Shown: one piece after another, positions 28,159-37,148 of the stretch | How positions within the stretch are numbered: the first letter of the stretch is position 1 | How the letters are laid out: each line of letters begins with the position of its first letter | Origin: an uncultured Prevotellaceae bacterium | GTDB taxonomy: Bacteria; Bacteroidota; Bacteroidia; Bacteroidales; Bacteroidaceae | Direction of reading: 5' to 3' | NCBI GenBank assembly: GCA_900315075.1 | Contig: OMXV01000019.1 | Coordinates: 62,001 to 126,000 of the forward strand | Length of the DNA: 64,000 nucleotides | Position numbers and translations under genes: made by a program | Notes under the pieces: generated by a model | The model's database searches: none | Seen by the model: the letters and a program-made list of their open reading frames with translations, nothing else | What the model was told of the DNA's origin: nothing

Positions 28159-29136
28159 TCAGATACTCAGTTCATCGAGCACTTTGATGAGTTTCTTGTC
28201 AAAAGGTTTATCACTACGGATTGCCTCCACGAGTGGCACATACACAATCTCGTTGTTACGCACCCCCACCATGACATTACGCTGTCCTTGAATAATAGCT
28301 TCGATAGCCCCAACACCTGTACGGCTTGCCAAGATGCGGTCGTGAGCCGTAGGGCGGCCTCCACGTTGCAAATGCCCTAAGATAGACACACGCACATCGA
28401 AATTGGGGAATTCTTTCCTTACACGGTCAGCATAATAGAGCGCTCCACATTTGGGACTTTCAGAAACAATGACAATACAGCTTTTCTTCGACTTACGAAT
28501 GCCACGTTCCATGAAACGCGCCAACTGGTCAACATTGGTAGAATCTTCAGGGATGATTGCAGCCTCGGCACCGCTGGCAATGGCACTGTTTTGTGCCAGG
28601 AAGCCTGCATCGCGCCCCATCACTTCAACAAAAAAGATACGTTCATGACTCTGTGCTGTGTCACGTATGCGGTCCACACAATCCATAATAGTATTCATTG
28701 TGGTATCGTAACCTATAGTGGAGTCTGTCCCATAGAGGTCGTTGTCGATAGTACCAGGCAAACCAATACAACAGACATCATGCTCACGGGCAAATTCCAT
28801 GGCACCTGTTAGCGAACCATTTCCACCGATGACAATCAATGCATCAATGCCTCGTTTAATCATGTTTTCGTATGCCTTTTGTTTTCCCTCAGGGGTCATA
28901 AACTCCTTGCTTCTTGCTGTTTTCAGGATTGTACCACCCATCATTATGATGCCACTGACATTCTCTGTAGTAAACGGTTCGATTTCATCGTTTATGAGTC
29001 CATCATATCCACGATAGATGCCCATAATTTTAAATCCATTACATATACCTGCACGAGTCACCGCGCGTATTGCCGCATTCATACCAGGAGCGTCGCCACC
29101 AGATGTCAGCACACCAATAGTTTTAATTTTAGCCAT
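28159..29136 (-). CDS. pfkA: 6-phosphofructokinase
   Basis: 325 residues, standard length for a bacterial PfkA, which phosphorylates fructose 6-phosphate in glycolysis. [18 protein letters not shown] near the N-terminus is the phosphate-binding block, and LPGTIDNDL carries the catalytic Asp. A Gly precedes Thr in that block, as in ATP-dependent enzymes (PPi enzymes have Lys). The nucleotide motif is GGNGSLTGA where E. coli has GGDGSYMGA, an Asp-to-Asn change at a Mg-contact position. It lies 25 bases downstream of nhaD and probably shares its transcript. Confidence 0.94.
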   Translation of the reverse strand: MAKIKTIGVLTSGGDAPGMNAAIRAVTRAGICNGFKIMGIYRGYDGLINDEIEPFTTENVSGIIMMGGTILKTARSKEFMTPEGKQKAYENMIKRGIDALIVIGGNGSLTGAMEFAREHDVCCIGLPGTIDNDLYGTDSTIGYDTTMNTIMDCVDRIRDTAQSHERIFFVEVMGRDAGFLAQNSAIASGAEAAIIPEDSTNVDQLARFMERGIRKSKKSCIVIVSESPKCGALYYADRVRKEFPNFDVRVSILGHLQRGGRPTAHDRILASRTGVGAIEAIIQGQRNVMVGVRNNEIVYVPLVEAIRSDKPFDKKLIKVLDELSI

Positions 29137-29161
29137 ATTGTTTTAGTTTTACTTTTTCAAT

Positions 29162-30550
29162 TTATGCCAACGCAGTTATAATCATTACGATAAGCCCAAT
29201 AGCTCCTCCAATCAATGCTTTAATACCAACATTACGGAAAAACCAGCCTACGTGTATATGCTCCATGTTCATCAATGCTATACCGCCCATTGAGCCAATA
29301 GCGAGTATATTACCTCCCACAGCCGAGGCATATGCGATAACCTTCCAATAATATCCGTTGAGACAAAAGTCTGCCGCGTAGCCAGCTGTCTGAGCCGTTT
29401 CATTAACTGGATATAGAGAAAAGAAACCTAATGCTGTGGCAAAGTTATCAAGGACTGTACTAAAAAGAGATGCTATTACACCCATTATCCAGATATTATG
29501 CAAGTAGTTGTCACATACATTAGCTAACCATCTAATGGCACCAGTTTCCTGCACCACTCCTACTGCCATCATGATTCCCATGACAAACAGAATCATCTGA
29601 ATGACACCATATTGCATCAGACGTGGAGTTCTTCTATCTGTTTCCACCCCCGACTTTATCAACTTATGGTTAAATACCTCGTTGACCACCCATAAGACAG
29701 AAAGCACACAAAGTGCCCCGAGGAAAGGACTCAACTTTGTAATACTATGGAATGTGGGAATAAACCAAAGTCCACCAATACCAACAAAGAGCATTAGCAG
29801 ACGTTGCCATGCATTCAGGTTGGTGTCATCTCCTCTATATGGCATAGGTTTCCATTCTATTTCCACCCGTTCTGGCAACATACGTCCCAATAGAAATATT
29901 GGCACAGCTGAAGCAAGAAGGCAAGGGATAAGCAAAGACATGGAATAACCTGTTGCAGTGACAGCATTCTCGTTCCACAACACAATTCCCGCAGGATCAC
30001 CAATCACGGTCAAAGCACCTCCCATATTTGCTGCCAAAAGTACCGCACTTCCATATATCATGCGTTGGCGTCGTTGCGATACCAGATTATGCATGATGGT
30101 CAGCATCAAAATAGTAGTGGTAAGGTTGTCAAGATTTGCTGAAATAAGGAATGTGATGCCTGTTAGCATCCAAAGCAGCTTTTTACTTTTCCGGGTTCTT
30201 ATCCATGGTGTGAGGAAGTCGAAACATCCATTACTGTGTAATATCTGCACAATTGTCATGGTAGAGATGAGGAAAAGCACCACTTCAGCAGCCTTAGCAA
30301 CACATTTCAAAAATATATTCTGTGCAATATAATGTTTAACAGCAGTACTTGTTGCCACAGCGCCATTAAGGAAGTCAACATAGTCGCCTTGGTGCTCGCG
30401 CATGACGAAGTCACTTCCCCAGCAGATATAAAGCACCCATCCCACCGTACCTGCAAAAATAGCTACTGCAGCCTTGTTGACATTTGTCAACTTCTCAGTG
30501 GCAATCAACAGATAGCCTAATAGCAAAATAGATACAATAATCAGTGTCAT
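29162..30550 (-). CDS. nhaD: NhaD-type Na+/H+ antiporter
   Basis: 462 residues with about 12 hydrophobic segments. STMTIVQILHSNGCFDFLTPWI, SANLDNLTTTILMLTI, AANMGGALTVIGDPAGIVLW and STVLDNFATALGFFSLYPV are conserved helices of NhaD antiporters in the ion transporter superfamily; the paired DN motifs are the expected ion sites. It should export Na+ in exchange for H+ at the inner membrane. Its own promoter is seen upstream, and pfkA follows at 25 bases. Confidence 0.9.
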   Translation of the reverse strand: MTLIIVSILLLGYLLIATEKLTNVNKAAVAIFAGTVGWVLYICWGSDFVMREHQGDYVDFLNGAVATSTAVKHYIAQNIFLKCVAKAAEVVLFLISTMTIVQILHSNGCFDFLTPWIRTRKSKKLLWMLTGITFLISANLDNLTTTILMLTIMHNLVSQRRQRMIYGSAVLLAANMGGALTVIGDPAGIVLWNENAVTATGYSMSLLIPCLLASAVPIFLLGRMLPERVEIEWKPMPYRGDDTNLNAWQRLLMLFVGIGGLWFIPTFHSITKLSPFLGALCVLSVLWVVNEVFNHKLIKSGVETDRRTPRLMQYGVIQMILFVMGIMMAVGVVQETGAIRWLANVCDNYLHNIWIMGVIASLFSTVLDNFATALGFFSLYPVNETAQTAGYAADFCLNGYYWKVIAYASAVGGNILAIGSMGGIALMNMEHIHVGWFFRNVGIKALIGGAIGLIVMIITALA

Positions 30551-30617
30551 AGTGCTCGTTTTTGGTCATAGCCCAACGCTGTATGCGTCGATTGTGTTTA
30601 CAAGTCCATTTCCTTTG

Positions 30618-30649
30618 CAAAATTAGTGAATAGTTTTCTTAATTCCAAA
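30618..30649 (-). promoter_or_regulatory. Promoter of nhaD-pfkA
   Basis: On the minus strand TTTG (30646-30649), 20 bases, then TAATTTTG (30618-30625). Transcription would start about 60 bases before the nhaD start codon. Confidence 0.7.
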
Positions 30650-30693
30650 ATATTCACAAGGAAAATGTGTTTTGCACCTCACAACCTCATCAT

Positions 30694-32493
30694 CTACTTA
30701 TATGCCTCTGCTTTAGCGGCATACCATTCACGTAGGATTTCAAATGCAAGTTTCCGTTTGCCTTTATCACTCACCACTCCCTTTCGATTGTAATATTCCT
30801 GGATTTCCGGGAGCACTCGCCTTGGTGATCTGAAATCTTTGAGAATCCAGGGAGTTGTACCAGCCAGTCCATCTATTTTATCAAGCATCTTCAGATTTTC
30901 CCTGTAAAGATTTGCCTGGAAATCTTCTGTCCAACGCTGATTGACATTGCCACGGTATCCTTGCTTGGCTCCACCGCCGAACTCACTGACGATGACGGGT
31001 TTTTCGTATGGGATTTCCCAGGTCATCTTTGAGGCGTCGTGTACATCTCGGTACCATCCCACGTATTCGTTGAAACTAATGACATCCACATATTGGTTCA
31101 TATTATCATTCAAACGGTTGATATAGTTTGACGCAGATGTCACCTCCATCGCCATACTGATAAGCCGTGTGTCGTCCAAGCTCCGGGCGTATGTGGCCAA
31201 TTTGCCAAGAAAATCATCGCGTTGTGCCGAATGTGGAGTCTCATTGGCAATGCTCCAGATGATGACATTTCCACGGTTGCGATCACGATATATCATATCA
31301 TGAAGTTGCATTTTGGCATTTTCAAAAGTTGCAGGATTCGTCCATGATATAGTCCAATAGCATGGTATTTCCGACCAGACCATGATTCCCATTTTTTCTG
31401 CCTGCCTTACCATCCACTCATTATGAGGATAATGTGCCAATCTAACGAAATTACATCCTAAGTCCTTGGCCCAGTTAAGCAGAGTTATGGCATCATCTGT
31501 GCAATTCGCCCTACCTCCACCGTATGCTTTTTCCTCATGGATACTGATACCACGCAGAAAGACAGGCTTCCCGTTGAGTAGAATCTGCTTTCCCCGTGTT
31601 TCGATAGTTCTAAACCCTATCTCATCGTTGATGGTTTCCCCATTACACTCTACTGTCACCTTATATAATTTAGGACTTTCTGGTGACCAAAGTTGGGGTT
31701 TAGCCTTAAATGTGGTAGTAACAATACCTTTTTCGTCGGTTATCAAATCAATCTTTTTCTTCAACTCTGGAATACTAAGCGTCACTTTTTCTCCAGCTTG
31801 TGCCCCGTGTACATGTGCCGTGAATTCTATTAAGCGTGTGTTTTTACCCTGAAGTCTCACAACGTAGTCTTCAACATACTTCTCAGGAACAACTACTAAT
31901 GACACATCCCTTGTAATTCCGCCATAATTCCACCAGTCGAAAATCTGAGTGGGAACATTCTCTGCTTTACGTTTGTTGTCCACTTTTACAATTACATTGT
32001 TCACGCCATCAAGCAGAACGTCTGTGACATCGTAGCCGAATGGGGTAAACCCACCTTCATGACGTCCCATTTTTTTACCATTGACGTAAACAATCGCCTC
32101 ATAATTGACAGCGCCAAAATGAAGTATAGCTTTTTTGCCCTGAGAAACGGTATAGTTGAAATCCTTTTTCAGCCACACACACCCCTCATAAAAGAAAAGA
32201 CGATCATCTTGCGTATTCCAGTCGCCCGGGACTTGCATTGTAGGAGATTTATCAAAATCATATTCAATGAGATCTTCTGGCTTTGAAGGCTTGGCGTTTT
32301 GAAAGAATCCCCACCTGTTCTCATTCATACGATAGTCGTAGAAACCTTCTTCTTGGACATCCACGATATAGTTCCACTCACCATTCAGAGATATCAGTTG
32401 GCGACCATACACATTGCATAATTGCACAGGCTCTGAAGCATTAACAGCTAATGCCATAAACAAAAAAAGGATAGACGTAATTTTTCGCATCAT
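30694..32493 (-). CDS. Glycoside hydrolase family 2, probable secreted beta-glucuronidase
   Basis: 599 residues with a signal peptide ending VNAS. Domains in order: sugar-binding jelly roll (about 25-200), immunoglobulin-like domain (200-300), TIM barrel (300-590). The acid/base is Glu418 in SIANETP and the nucleophile Glu504 in VIVSEFGGG; both lie near the positions of E. coli UidA (413 and 504). The NRK motif (Asn569, Lys571) corresponds to the N-x-K pair that recognises the glucuronate carboxylate in bacterial beta-glucuronidases. A beta-galactosidase function is the main alternative. The gene is single, between nhaD and the polysaccharide cluster. Confidence 0.85.
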   Translation of the reverse strand: MMRKITSILFLFMALAVNASEPVQLCNVYGRQLISLNGEWNYIVDVQEEGFYDYRMNENRWGFFQNAKPSKPEDLIEYDFDKSPTMQVPGDWNTQDDRLFFYEGCVWLKKDFNYTVSQGKKAILHFGAVNYEAIVYVNGKKMGRHEGGFTPFGYDVTDVLLDGVNNVIVKVDNKRKAENVPTQIFDWWNYGGITRDVSLVVVPEKYVEDYVVRLQGKNTRLIEFTAHVHGAQAGEKVTLSIPELKKKIDLITDEKGIVTTTFKAKPQLWSPESPKLYKVTVECNGETINDEIGFRTIETRGKQILLNGKPVFLRGISIHEEKAYGGGRANCTDDAITLLNWAKDLGCNFVRLAHYPHNEWMVRQAEKMGIMVWSEIPCYWTISWTNPATFENAKMQLHDMIYRDRNRGNVIIWSIANETPHSAQRDDFLGKLATYARSLDDTRLISMAMEVTSASNYINRLNDNMNQYVDVISFNEYVGWYRDVHDASKMTWEIPYEKPVIVSEFGGGAKQGYRGNVNQRWTEDFQANLYRENLKMLDKIDGLAGTTPWILKDFRSPRRVLPEIQEYYNRKGVVSDKGKRKLAFEILREWYAAKAEAYK

Positions 32494-32551
32494 ATTGATT
32501 TGTTAGGAGTATTCGTATTATTCAGTTTTTTAGTATAATTCAGAACAGGCA

Positions 32552-33535
32552 TCACCGATTTTTACCGATGAGGGATCTTAGGAAGAAATATATTTCTTCT
32601 TGCAAGTGAAAAAGAAACCATGATGAATGGAATGGCATATAGCCGAATTTCCACCTCAAGCGATTAGGGAGACACTTTACATCGATGCTTTTCCATACGC
32701 GTCGCATTTCATCTATTCCATATTGACGGTCACCTAGACTCAACTGTCGGCGGTTCTTGTAGTAGAACATATACACATCGATAAGATTAAGCCATCTCAT
32801 TTTCTCATAAAGTTTTAGCAGGCGCTTTTCTACATGAGCATCAATCATTTGTTGCCGCATGCTTTCGTTGGCACGAAGATAGTCAAACCGACGGACACTG
32901 ATACGATGGGTTACCGATTCATGATGTTGGCGATAGTAATATATCCCTTGGCATTGCCTTACTTCACGACTTTGCAGATAATGCATGCGTGTGGTGTTAT
33001 CATCACTATATGACTTGGAGGAATCATCATATGGAAAACAATGATGAATTGAAGCTCTGATCATGTAGAGTCCGTGGATTGCCCATGTTAGACTTTTTTC
33101 AAACGCCTCTTGACCAGATAAAACTTGAAAACCCGGCATAGGGTAAATACGATGCTTATTTTCATAAATTTCGCATACTTGGAAAAGGACACTGTCGGTT
33201 TCAGGATGAATTCTGAAAATGTCATAAGCACTTTGTAATGCATCTGGCGACATCCAATCGTCAGCATCGAGCATACATATATACTCACCCTTAGCTCGTC
33301 TCAGCGCGATATTTCGTGCCTTAGCCTGGCCACCATTCTCATTCAACCTAAGATAGACTACTCTATGGTCTTTCTCACTATATTCCTGCAATATCTGAGG
33401 AGTTTTATCTGTAGAAGCATCATCCACACAAATCACCTCGAAGTCAGAAAATGACTGTGAAAGAAGCGAGTCCAAACAATCTGCTATGTATTTTTCCGCA
33501 TTGTATGCTGCTGTGAGCACCGACACTTTAATCAT
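32552..33535 (-). CDS. Family 2 glycosyltransferase
   Basis: 327 residues. The GT-A fold is clear: VSVLTAAYNAEKYIADCLDSLL at the N-terminus, ICVDDASTDKT (nucleotide-binding Asp), GGQAKARNIALRRAKGEYICMLDADDW with the DxD metal site. It should transfer a sugar from a nucleotide donor to a lipid-linked oligosaccharide at the cytosolic face of the inner membrane. It overlaps the flippase gene by 8 bases and is the second gene of that minus-strand pair. Donor and acceptor cannot be read from the sequence. Confidence 0.9.
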   Translation of the reverse strand: MIKVSVLTAAYNAEKYIADCLDSLLSQSFSDFEVICVDDASTDKTPQILQEYSEKDHRVVYLRLNENGGQAKARNIALRRAKGEYICMLDADDWMSPDALQSAYDIFRIHPETDSVLFQVCEIYENKHRIYPMPGFQVLSGQEAFEKSLTWAIHGLYMIRASIHHCFPYDDSSKSYSDDNTTRMHYLQSREVRQCQGIYYYRQHHESVTHRISVRRFDYLRANESMRQQMIDAHVEKRLLKLYEKMRWLNLIDVYMFYYKNRRQLSLGDRQYGIDEMRRVWKSIDVKCLPNRLRWKFGYMPFHSSWFLFHLQEEIYFFLRSLIGKNR

Positions 33536-35024
33536 CTGCAGACCTCCTTCCCCAACGTCGTTTCAACGATTCCCACAAAGTGGTCTTACGACGCAAGATA
33601 GACAGTGATATCATGGTACTGGCTATACCAAGCATTACTCCGCCACCCCAATATATCATAGGATTCTGAACAAACGTAAGTAGATAGGCAGCGATAGCGA
33701 ATGGTATCTGCATCAAGGCATAAAGTTTGACACTCGACGACAAGTGAAAACCATATTTAAAATGCGTAAACACCAGCAAGACAACAAAGTCGATGATGCT
33801 TGCAAGGACCATTGCAATACCACATCCGAGAAGCTTCCATTTATTGAAAGCTAAAATCACCAGCACCACAATTACGACATCATAGATAGCCTCAAGCAGA
33901 AGATATGACCATGAGTCGCCTTTGGCCAATGGCAAATAAGCGATTGGTAGTTTCAACGCCCTAATATAGATGGCGAAGACCATCACTTGCATCATACCTA
34001 AGACACCAGTGAACTCTCCCGTGTAAAGCAATGGTAGCAGGATAGGAAGACCAATCATAAAAAACACCATCATCGGGGATATCAAGAGGAACGACACCTC
34101 TATCTGTCGGTTAACAATGGTATTGGTGGTGGTAATTCCTCCCTTGCATGCAGAAAGTCTGGGGAAGAAGTCCGTCTCCATTGCCGAAAACACCATGCTG
34201 GCATAAGTAATGGTCATCATATAGCCAGCACTGAATAATCCTACCGTCTCAAGTGATTCATTGTAACTGAGGTACGAGCGTATGACAAACTCCGCCCCAC
34301 TCCCTAATATGCCTGCCAAGACGAATGCCACACCGAGTTTCACCATACTCATCCCCTCACCAAGTAGATGTCGGTCGCGGGAAAAGCTAAGAGGGTAAAG
34401 CTTATAGGAATAGGAAATGGTCAGCAACATTTGAGCAAATGCCATAAGTATAAGCGATGGCACAATAGCTGCCTCACCAAAGAAATAATATAATGGTACA
34501 GAAGTGAAAAGAGCAGCAATTACATTATAAACAGAGATAACAGCCAATTTTCTGAGATGCCTTGTCCCTTTGAGTATAGCTAATTCGCCTCCTGTCACTG
34601 CCATCATACCTACTACGCATGATAGCAACACGAAATGGTGTGTGTGATCACCCCATCCAAAAGTCCACCGGCTAAGTAAGGGGCTACATACGATGCAGAC
34701 AAACATTCCAAACAGTGCTGTAAGTAAACACCATGAGCGTATCATCTTTACATTATGCCTCAATTTTGCCTCGTCACCCTTGTCGTATGCCTCAGAAATA
34801 TTCTTTACAGCACTCATTGAAATGCCGAGGTTGGTAGAATTGGAGAGCAAATTGATGGTGGAATTAAACAGCGAAACAAGTCCCATGCCAGCAGGGCCAA
34901 GTATCATCGCCACAAATTTGTTTCTGATGATACCTACCAATATACTCACTACCTGCACACCACCGAAAACACCGGTATATTTCAGCACATGAGAATAACT
35001 GTCGGTCTTGTTTGTCTTTTTCAT
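33528..35024 (-). CDS. Wzx-like oligosaccharide flippase (MATE/MOP superfamily)
   Basis: 498 residues with 12-14 hydrophobic segments. The N-terminal HVLKYTGVFGGVQVVSILVG, followed by NKFVAMILGPAGMGLVSLFNS and ISMSAVKNISEA, is the usual start of polysaccharide flippases that turn undecaprenyl-linked repeat units across the inner membrane. It is transcribed with the glycosyltransferase that overlaps it, and is divergent from three further glycosyltransferase genes. No Wzy-type polymerase is seen in the window, so the product may be a short oligosaccharide or the polymerase is elsewhere. Confidence 0.88.
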   Translation of the reverse strand: MKKTNKTDSYSHVLKYTGVFGGVQVVSILVGIIRNKFVAMILGPAGMGLVSLFNSTINLLSNSTNLGISMSAVKNISEAYDKGDEAKLRHNVKMIRSWCLLTALFGMFVCIVCSPLLSRWTFGWGDHTHHFVLLSCVVGMMAVTGGELAILKGTRHLRKLAVISVYNVIAALFTSVPLYYFFGEAAIVPSLILMAFAQMLLTISYSYKLYPLSFSRDRHLLGEGMSMVKLGVAFVLAGILGSGAEFVIRSYLSYNESLETVGLFSAGYMMTITYASMVFSAMETDFFPRLSACKGGITTTNTIVNRQIEVSFLLISPMMVFFMIGLPILLPLLYTGEFTGVLGMMQVMVFAIYIRALKLPIAYLPLAKGDSWSYLLLEAIYDVVIVVLVILAFNKWKLLGCGIAMVLASIIDFVVLLVFTHFKYGFHLSSSVKLYALMQIPFAIAAYLLTFVQNPMIYWGGGVMLGIASTMISLSILRRKTTLWESLKRRWGRRSADD

Positions 35025-35079
35025 ATTTACAATAAAACGAAAAAAAAATAGTTTTATTATGTGAAAAAGGAAACTACAT

Positions 35080-35272
35080 TTTGTATTTTACTCTGTTTGC
35101 ACTATCTTTTGATAAAATAGGCTGCGGCTCGGATATAAAAATAAATACTTCGTATTTTATTTTGTATTTCGCTCGCCTTGCACTATCTTTTCATAAAATA
35201 GGCTGCGGCTCGGATATAAAAATAAATACTTCGTATTTTATTTTGTATTTCGCTCGCCTTGCACTATCTTTG
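35080..35272 (+). repeat. 81-bp tandem repeat (2.4 copies) carrying a promoter in each copy
   Basis: Copies begin at 35080, 35161 and 35242 (last one partial) with almost no difference between the first two except at TTTTACTCTG/TTTCGCTCGC. Each copy contains TTTG-19 nt-TATCTTTN. The middle part, AAATACTTCGTATTT, is a hairpin with a TTCG-type loop. A diverged single copy is at 58641-58704. The remaining 55 bases of the gap (35025-35079) have no recognised signal. Confidence 0.9.
35242..35272 (+). promoter_or_regulatory. Promoter of the glycosyltransferase run, possibly leaderless
   Basis: TTTG (35242-35245), spacer 19, TATCTTTG (35265-35272): a perfect Bacteroidetes-type promoter. The ATG is at 35278, five bases past the -7 box, so the transcript should begin at or next to the start codon. 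Copies at 35080-35110 and 35161-35191 have identical spacing but end TATCTTTT. Confidence 0.8.
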
Positions 35273-35277
35273 CACTC

Positions 35278-36189
35278 ATGAAACTAAGTATCATCATACC
35301 CGTCTATCGTGTAGAGCAACAGCTTGAGAGATGCATAGAAAGCATTCTCAACCAGACTTTCACTGACTATGAGTTGATACTTATAGATGATGGGTCGCCA
35401 GACCAGTGTCCAAAAATGTGTGATGAATATGCGCTGAAAGACAGCAGGATACGGGTAAAACACCAGAAAAATGGTGGTTTGTCGCATGCACGCAATACTG
35501 GCCTTGCCATGGCACGGGGTGAGTATGTCACTTTCATCGACAGTGACGACTTCATTGGCAACAACACACTATCCATTCTGATGTCACGTCTCAGCGCCCA
35601 TCCCGATTACGACATGCTGGAATATCCGGTCAGATGGCACTATGGTAGCGAAGATGAAAAGCTACTACGTTTTGGGGTGCAGGAGTACCACAACATGGAA
35701 GCCTATTGGCTCAACTGCAAAGCCTATACACACGCTTACGTCTGGAACAAGATTTTCATCCGCCGCCTATTCGATGGTATTCAATTTCCCGTTGGCAGGC
35801 TCTATGAGGATGTAGATACATTACCTCGACTGCTAAAACGCTGCAAACTGGTCGCAACCACCGAAGAAGGCATATACTATTACACTGCCAATCCTGAGGG
35901 CATCACTATGAATCCCGATGGGAATGGACTTGCCGACCTGCTTGACACACATATTTGCCAGTTGGAGGCTCTTGGTATTTCCAATAAGCTCACAGAATAT
36001 TATGGCCACGTGCTGAACATACAAATAGATGTCTATAAGACTCATAAGGCTTCACTACGTCTTCCTATGGCCGAGTATCGTTACAGTGAAGTGGGTAGGC
36101 TTCCTGTCAGCGGTAAAATGAAAGCCAAACTAAGATTACTCAAATTAATTGGAATGAAAAACCTATGCAGACTCAGCAGAATTTTATGA
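35278..36189 (+). CDS. Family 2 glycosyltransferase
   Basis: 303 residues, starts LSIIIPVYRVEQQLERCIESIL, with LILIDDGSPDQCP for nucleotide binding, NGGLSHARNTGLAMARGEYVTFIDSDDF (split) with the DSDD metal site, and LYEDVDTLPRLLKRC as the conserved catalytic ED motif of EpsJ-type enzymes. It acts in assembling a surface polysaccharide at the inner membrane. The stop overlaps the next start by ATGA, and the promoter immediately precedes the ATG, so there is almost no leader. Confidence 0.92.
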   Translation: MKLSIIIPVYRVEQQLERCIESILNQTFTDYELILIDDGSPDQCPKMCDEYALKDSRIRVKHQKNGGLSHARNTGLAMARGEYVTFIDSDDFIGNNTLSILMSRLSAHPDYDMLEYPVRWHYGSEDEKLLRFGVQEYHNMEAYWLNCKAYTHAYVWNKIFIRRLFDGIQFPVGRLYEDVDTLPRLLKRCKLVATTEEGIYYYTANPEGITMNPDGNGLADLLDTHICQLEALGISNKLTEYYGHVLNIQIDVYKTHKASLRLPMAEYRYSEVGRLPVSGKMKAKLRLLKLIGMKNLCRLSRIL

Positions 36190-37133
36190 CCGACAGAGAA
36201 AGGCCCTTGATAAGTTTCATTGTCACATACTACAACATCCCCTCTGAGATGTTACGAGAGTGTCTGGCAAGCATCCTGTCTCTATCGCTGAAAGAAGAAG
36301 AACGAGAGATACTACTCATAGACGACGGTTCGAAACGAAGTCCGATTGAAGACATCAAAGAGTATCTCGACAAAATCATCTATATTCGCAAGGCCAATGG
36401 TGGGCTTAGCAGTGCTCGCAATATGGGAATAGAGGCATGTAGTGGACAATACATACAGTTTATTGATGCCGACGACTTGTTCAACACACCTTCCTATGAG
36501 CATTGTTTAAGCCTCGTCAGGGAATACCAGCCTGATATTGTTCTTTTCCATCTTTCCGACACACGCGACGACCATGTCCCTACAGACCATGAGGGTCCCG
36601 TAGAAGGTGCGGAATATATGAGACATCAGAACCTAAGAGCCTCCTCGTGTGGATATATCTTCCGTCGTAAAGCACTTGCCAAGCTCCGTTTCACCACAGG
36701 TATCCTACACGAGGACGAGGAGTTTACTCCACAATTGTTCCTCCGTGCCGATACTGTTTATACAACTGAAGCAAAAGCATATTATTATCGTAAACGTCAA
36801 GCATCTATCACCCATGAGGATTCCCCCGAATGGATTACCAAACGGCTGAACGATACACGTGACATTATTTTCAGGCTCAAATTGCTGGGCGACACTGGTA
36901 CCACTGTACAAAGAGAAGCTCTTCAACGTAGAGTGAGTCAGTTGACCATGGACTATATATATAACATCATTAAACTCACCCATGATAGCACTCTACTTGA
37001 AGAGAGAGTGGCTGAGCTTACAGAGCATGGGCTTTTCCCCCTACCCGACCGTGGCTATACTAAAAAATACAGTCTTTTCAGAAAGGCAAGCTTGACTAAA
37101 CAAAGGCGAAACCTCTTATGCAAGTTGATGTAA
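36186..37133 (+). CDS. Family 2 glycosyltransferase
   Basis: 315 residues from the ATG at 36186, chosen because it overlaps the upstream stop as ATGA. An ATG at 36165 would add seven residues. Motifs are PLISFIVTYYNIPSEMLREC, EILLIDDGSKRSP, NGGLSSARNMGIEACSGQYIQFIDADDLF (split) with the DADD site, and LHEDEEFTPQLFLRAD, which corresponds to the ED motif of the previous enzyme. It should add another sugar in the same pathway. The 15-base gap to the next gene indicates one operon of three. Confidence 0.9.
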   Translation: MTDRERPLISFIVTYYNIPSEMLRECLASILSLSLKEEEREILLIDDGSKRSPIEDIKEYLDKIIYIRKANGGLSSARNMGIEACSGQYIQFIDADDLFNTPSYEHCLSLVREYQPDIVLFHLSDTRDDHVPTDHEGPVEGAEYMRHQNLRASSCGYIFRRKALAKLRFTTGILHEDEEFTPQLFLRADTVYTTEAKAYYYRKRQASITHEDSPEWITKRLNDTRDIIFRLKLLGDTGTTVQREALQRRVSQLTMDYIYNIIKLTHDSTLLEERVAELTEHGLFPLPDRGYTKKYSLFRKASLTKQRRNLLCKLM

Positions 37134-37148
37134 TAGAAAGAGTAGTGT

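Noticed and set aside
35081-35281. Open frame of 66 codons through the 81-bp repeat
   Set aside because: It only reflects the repeat; it contains the promoter and overlaps the start of the glycosyltransferase gene.
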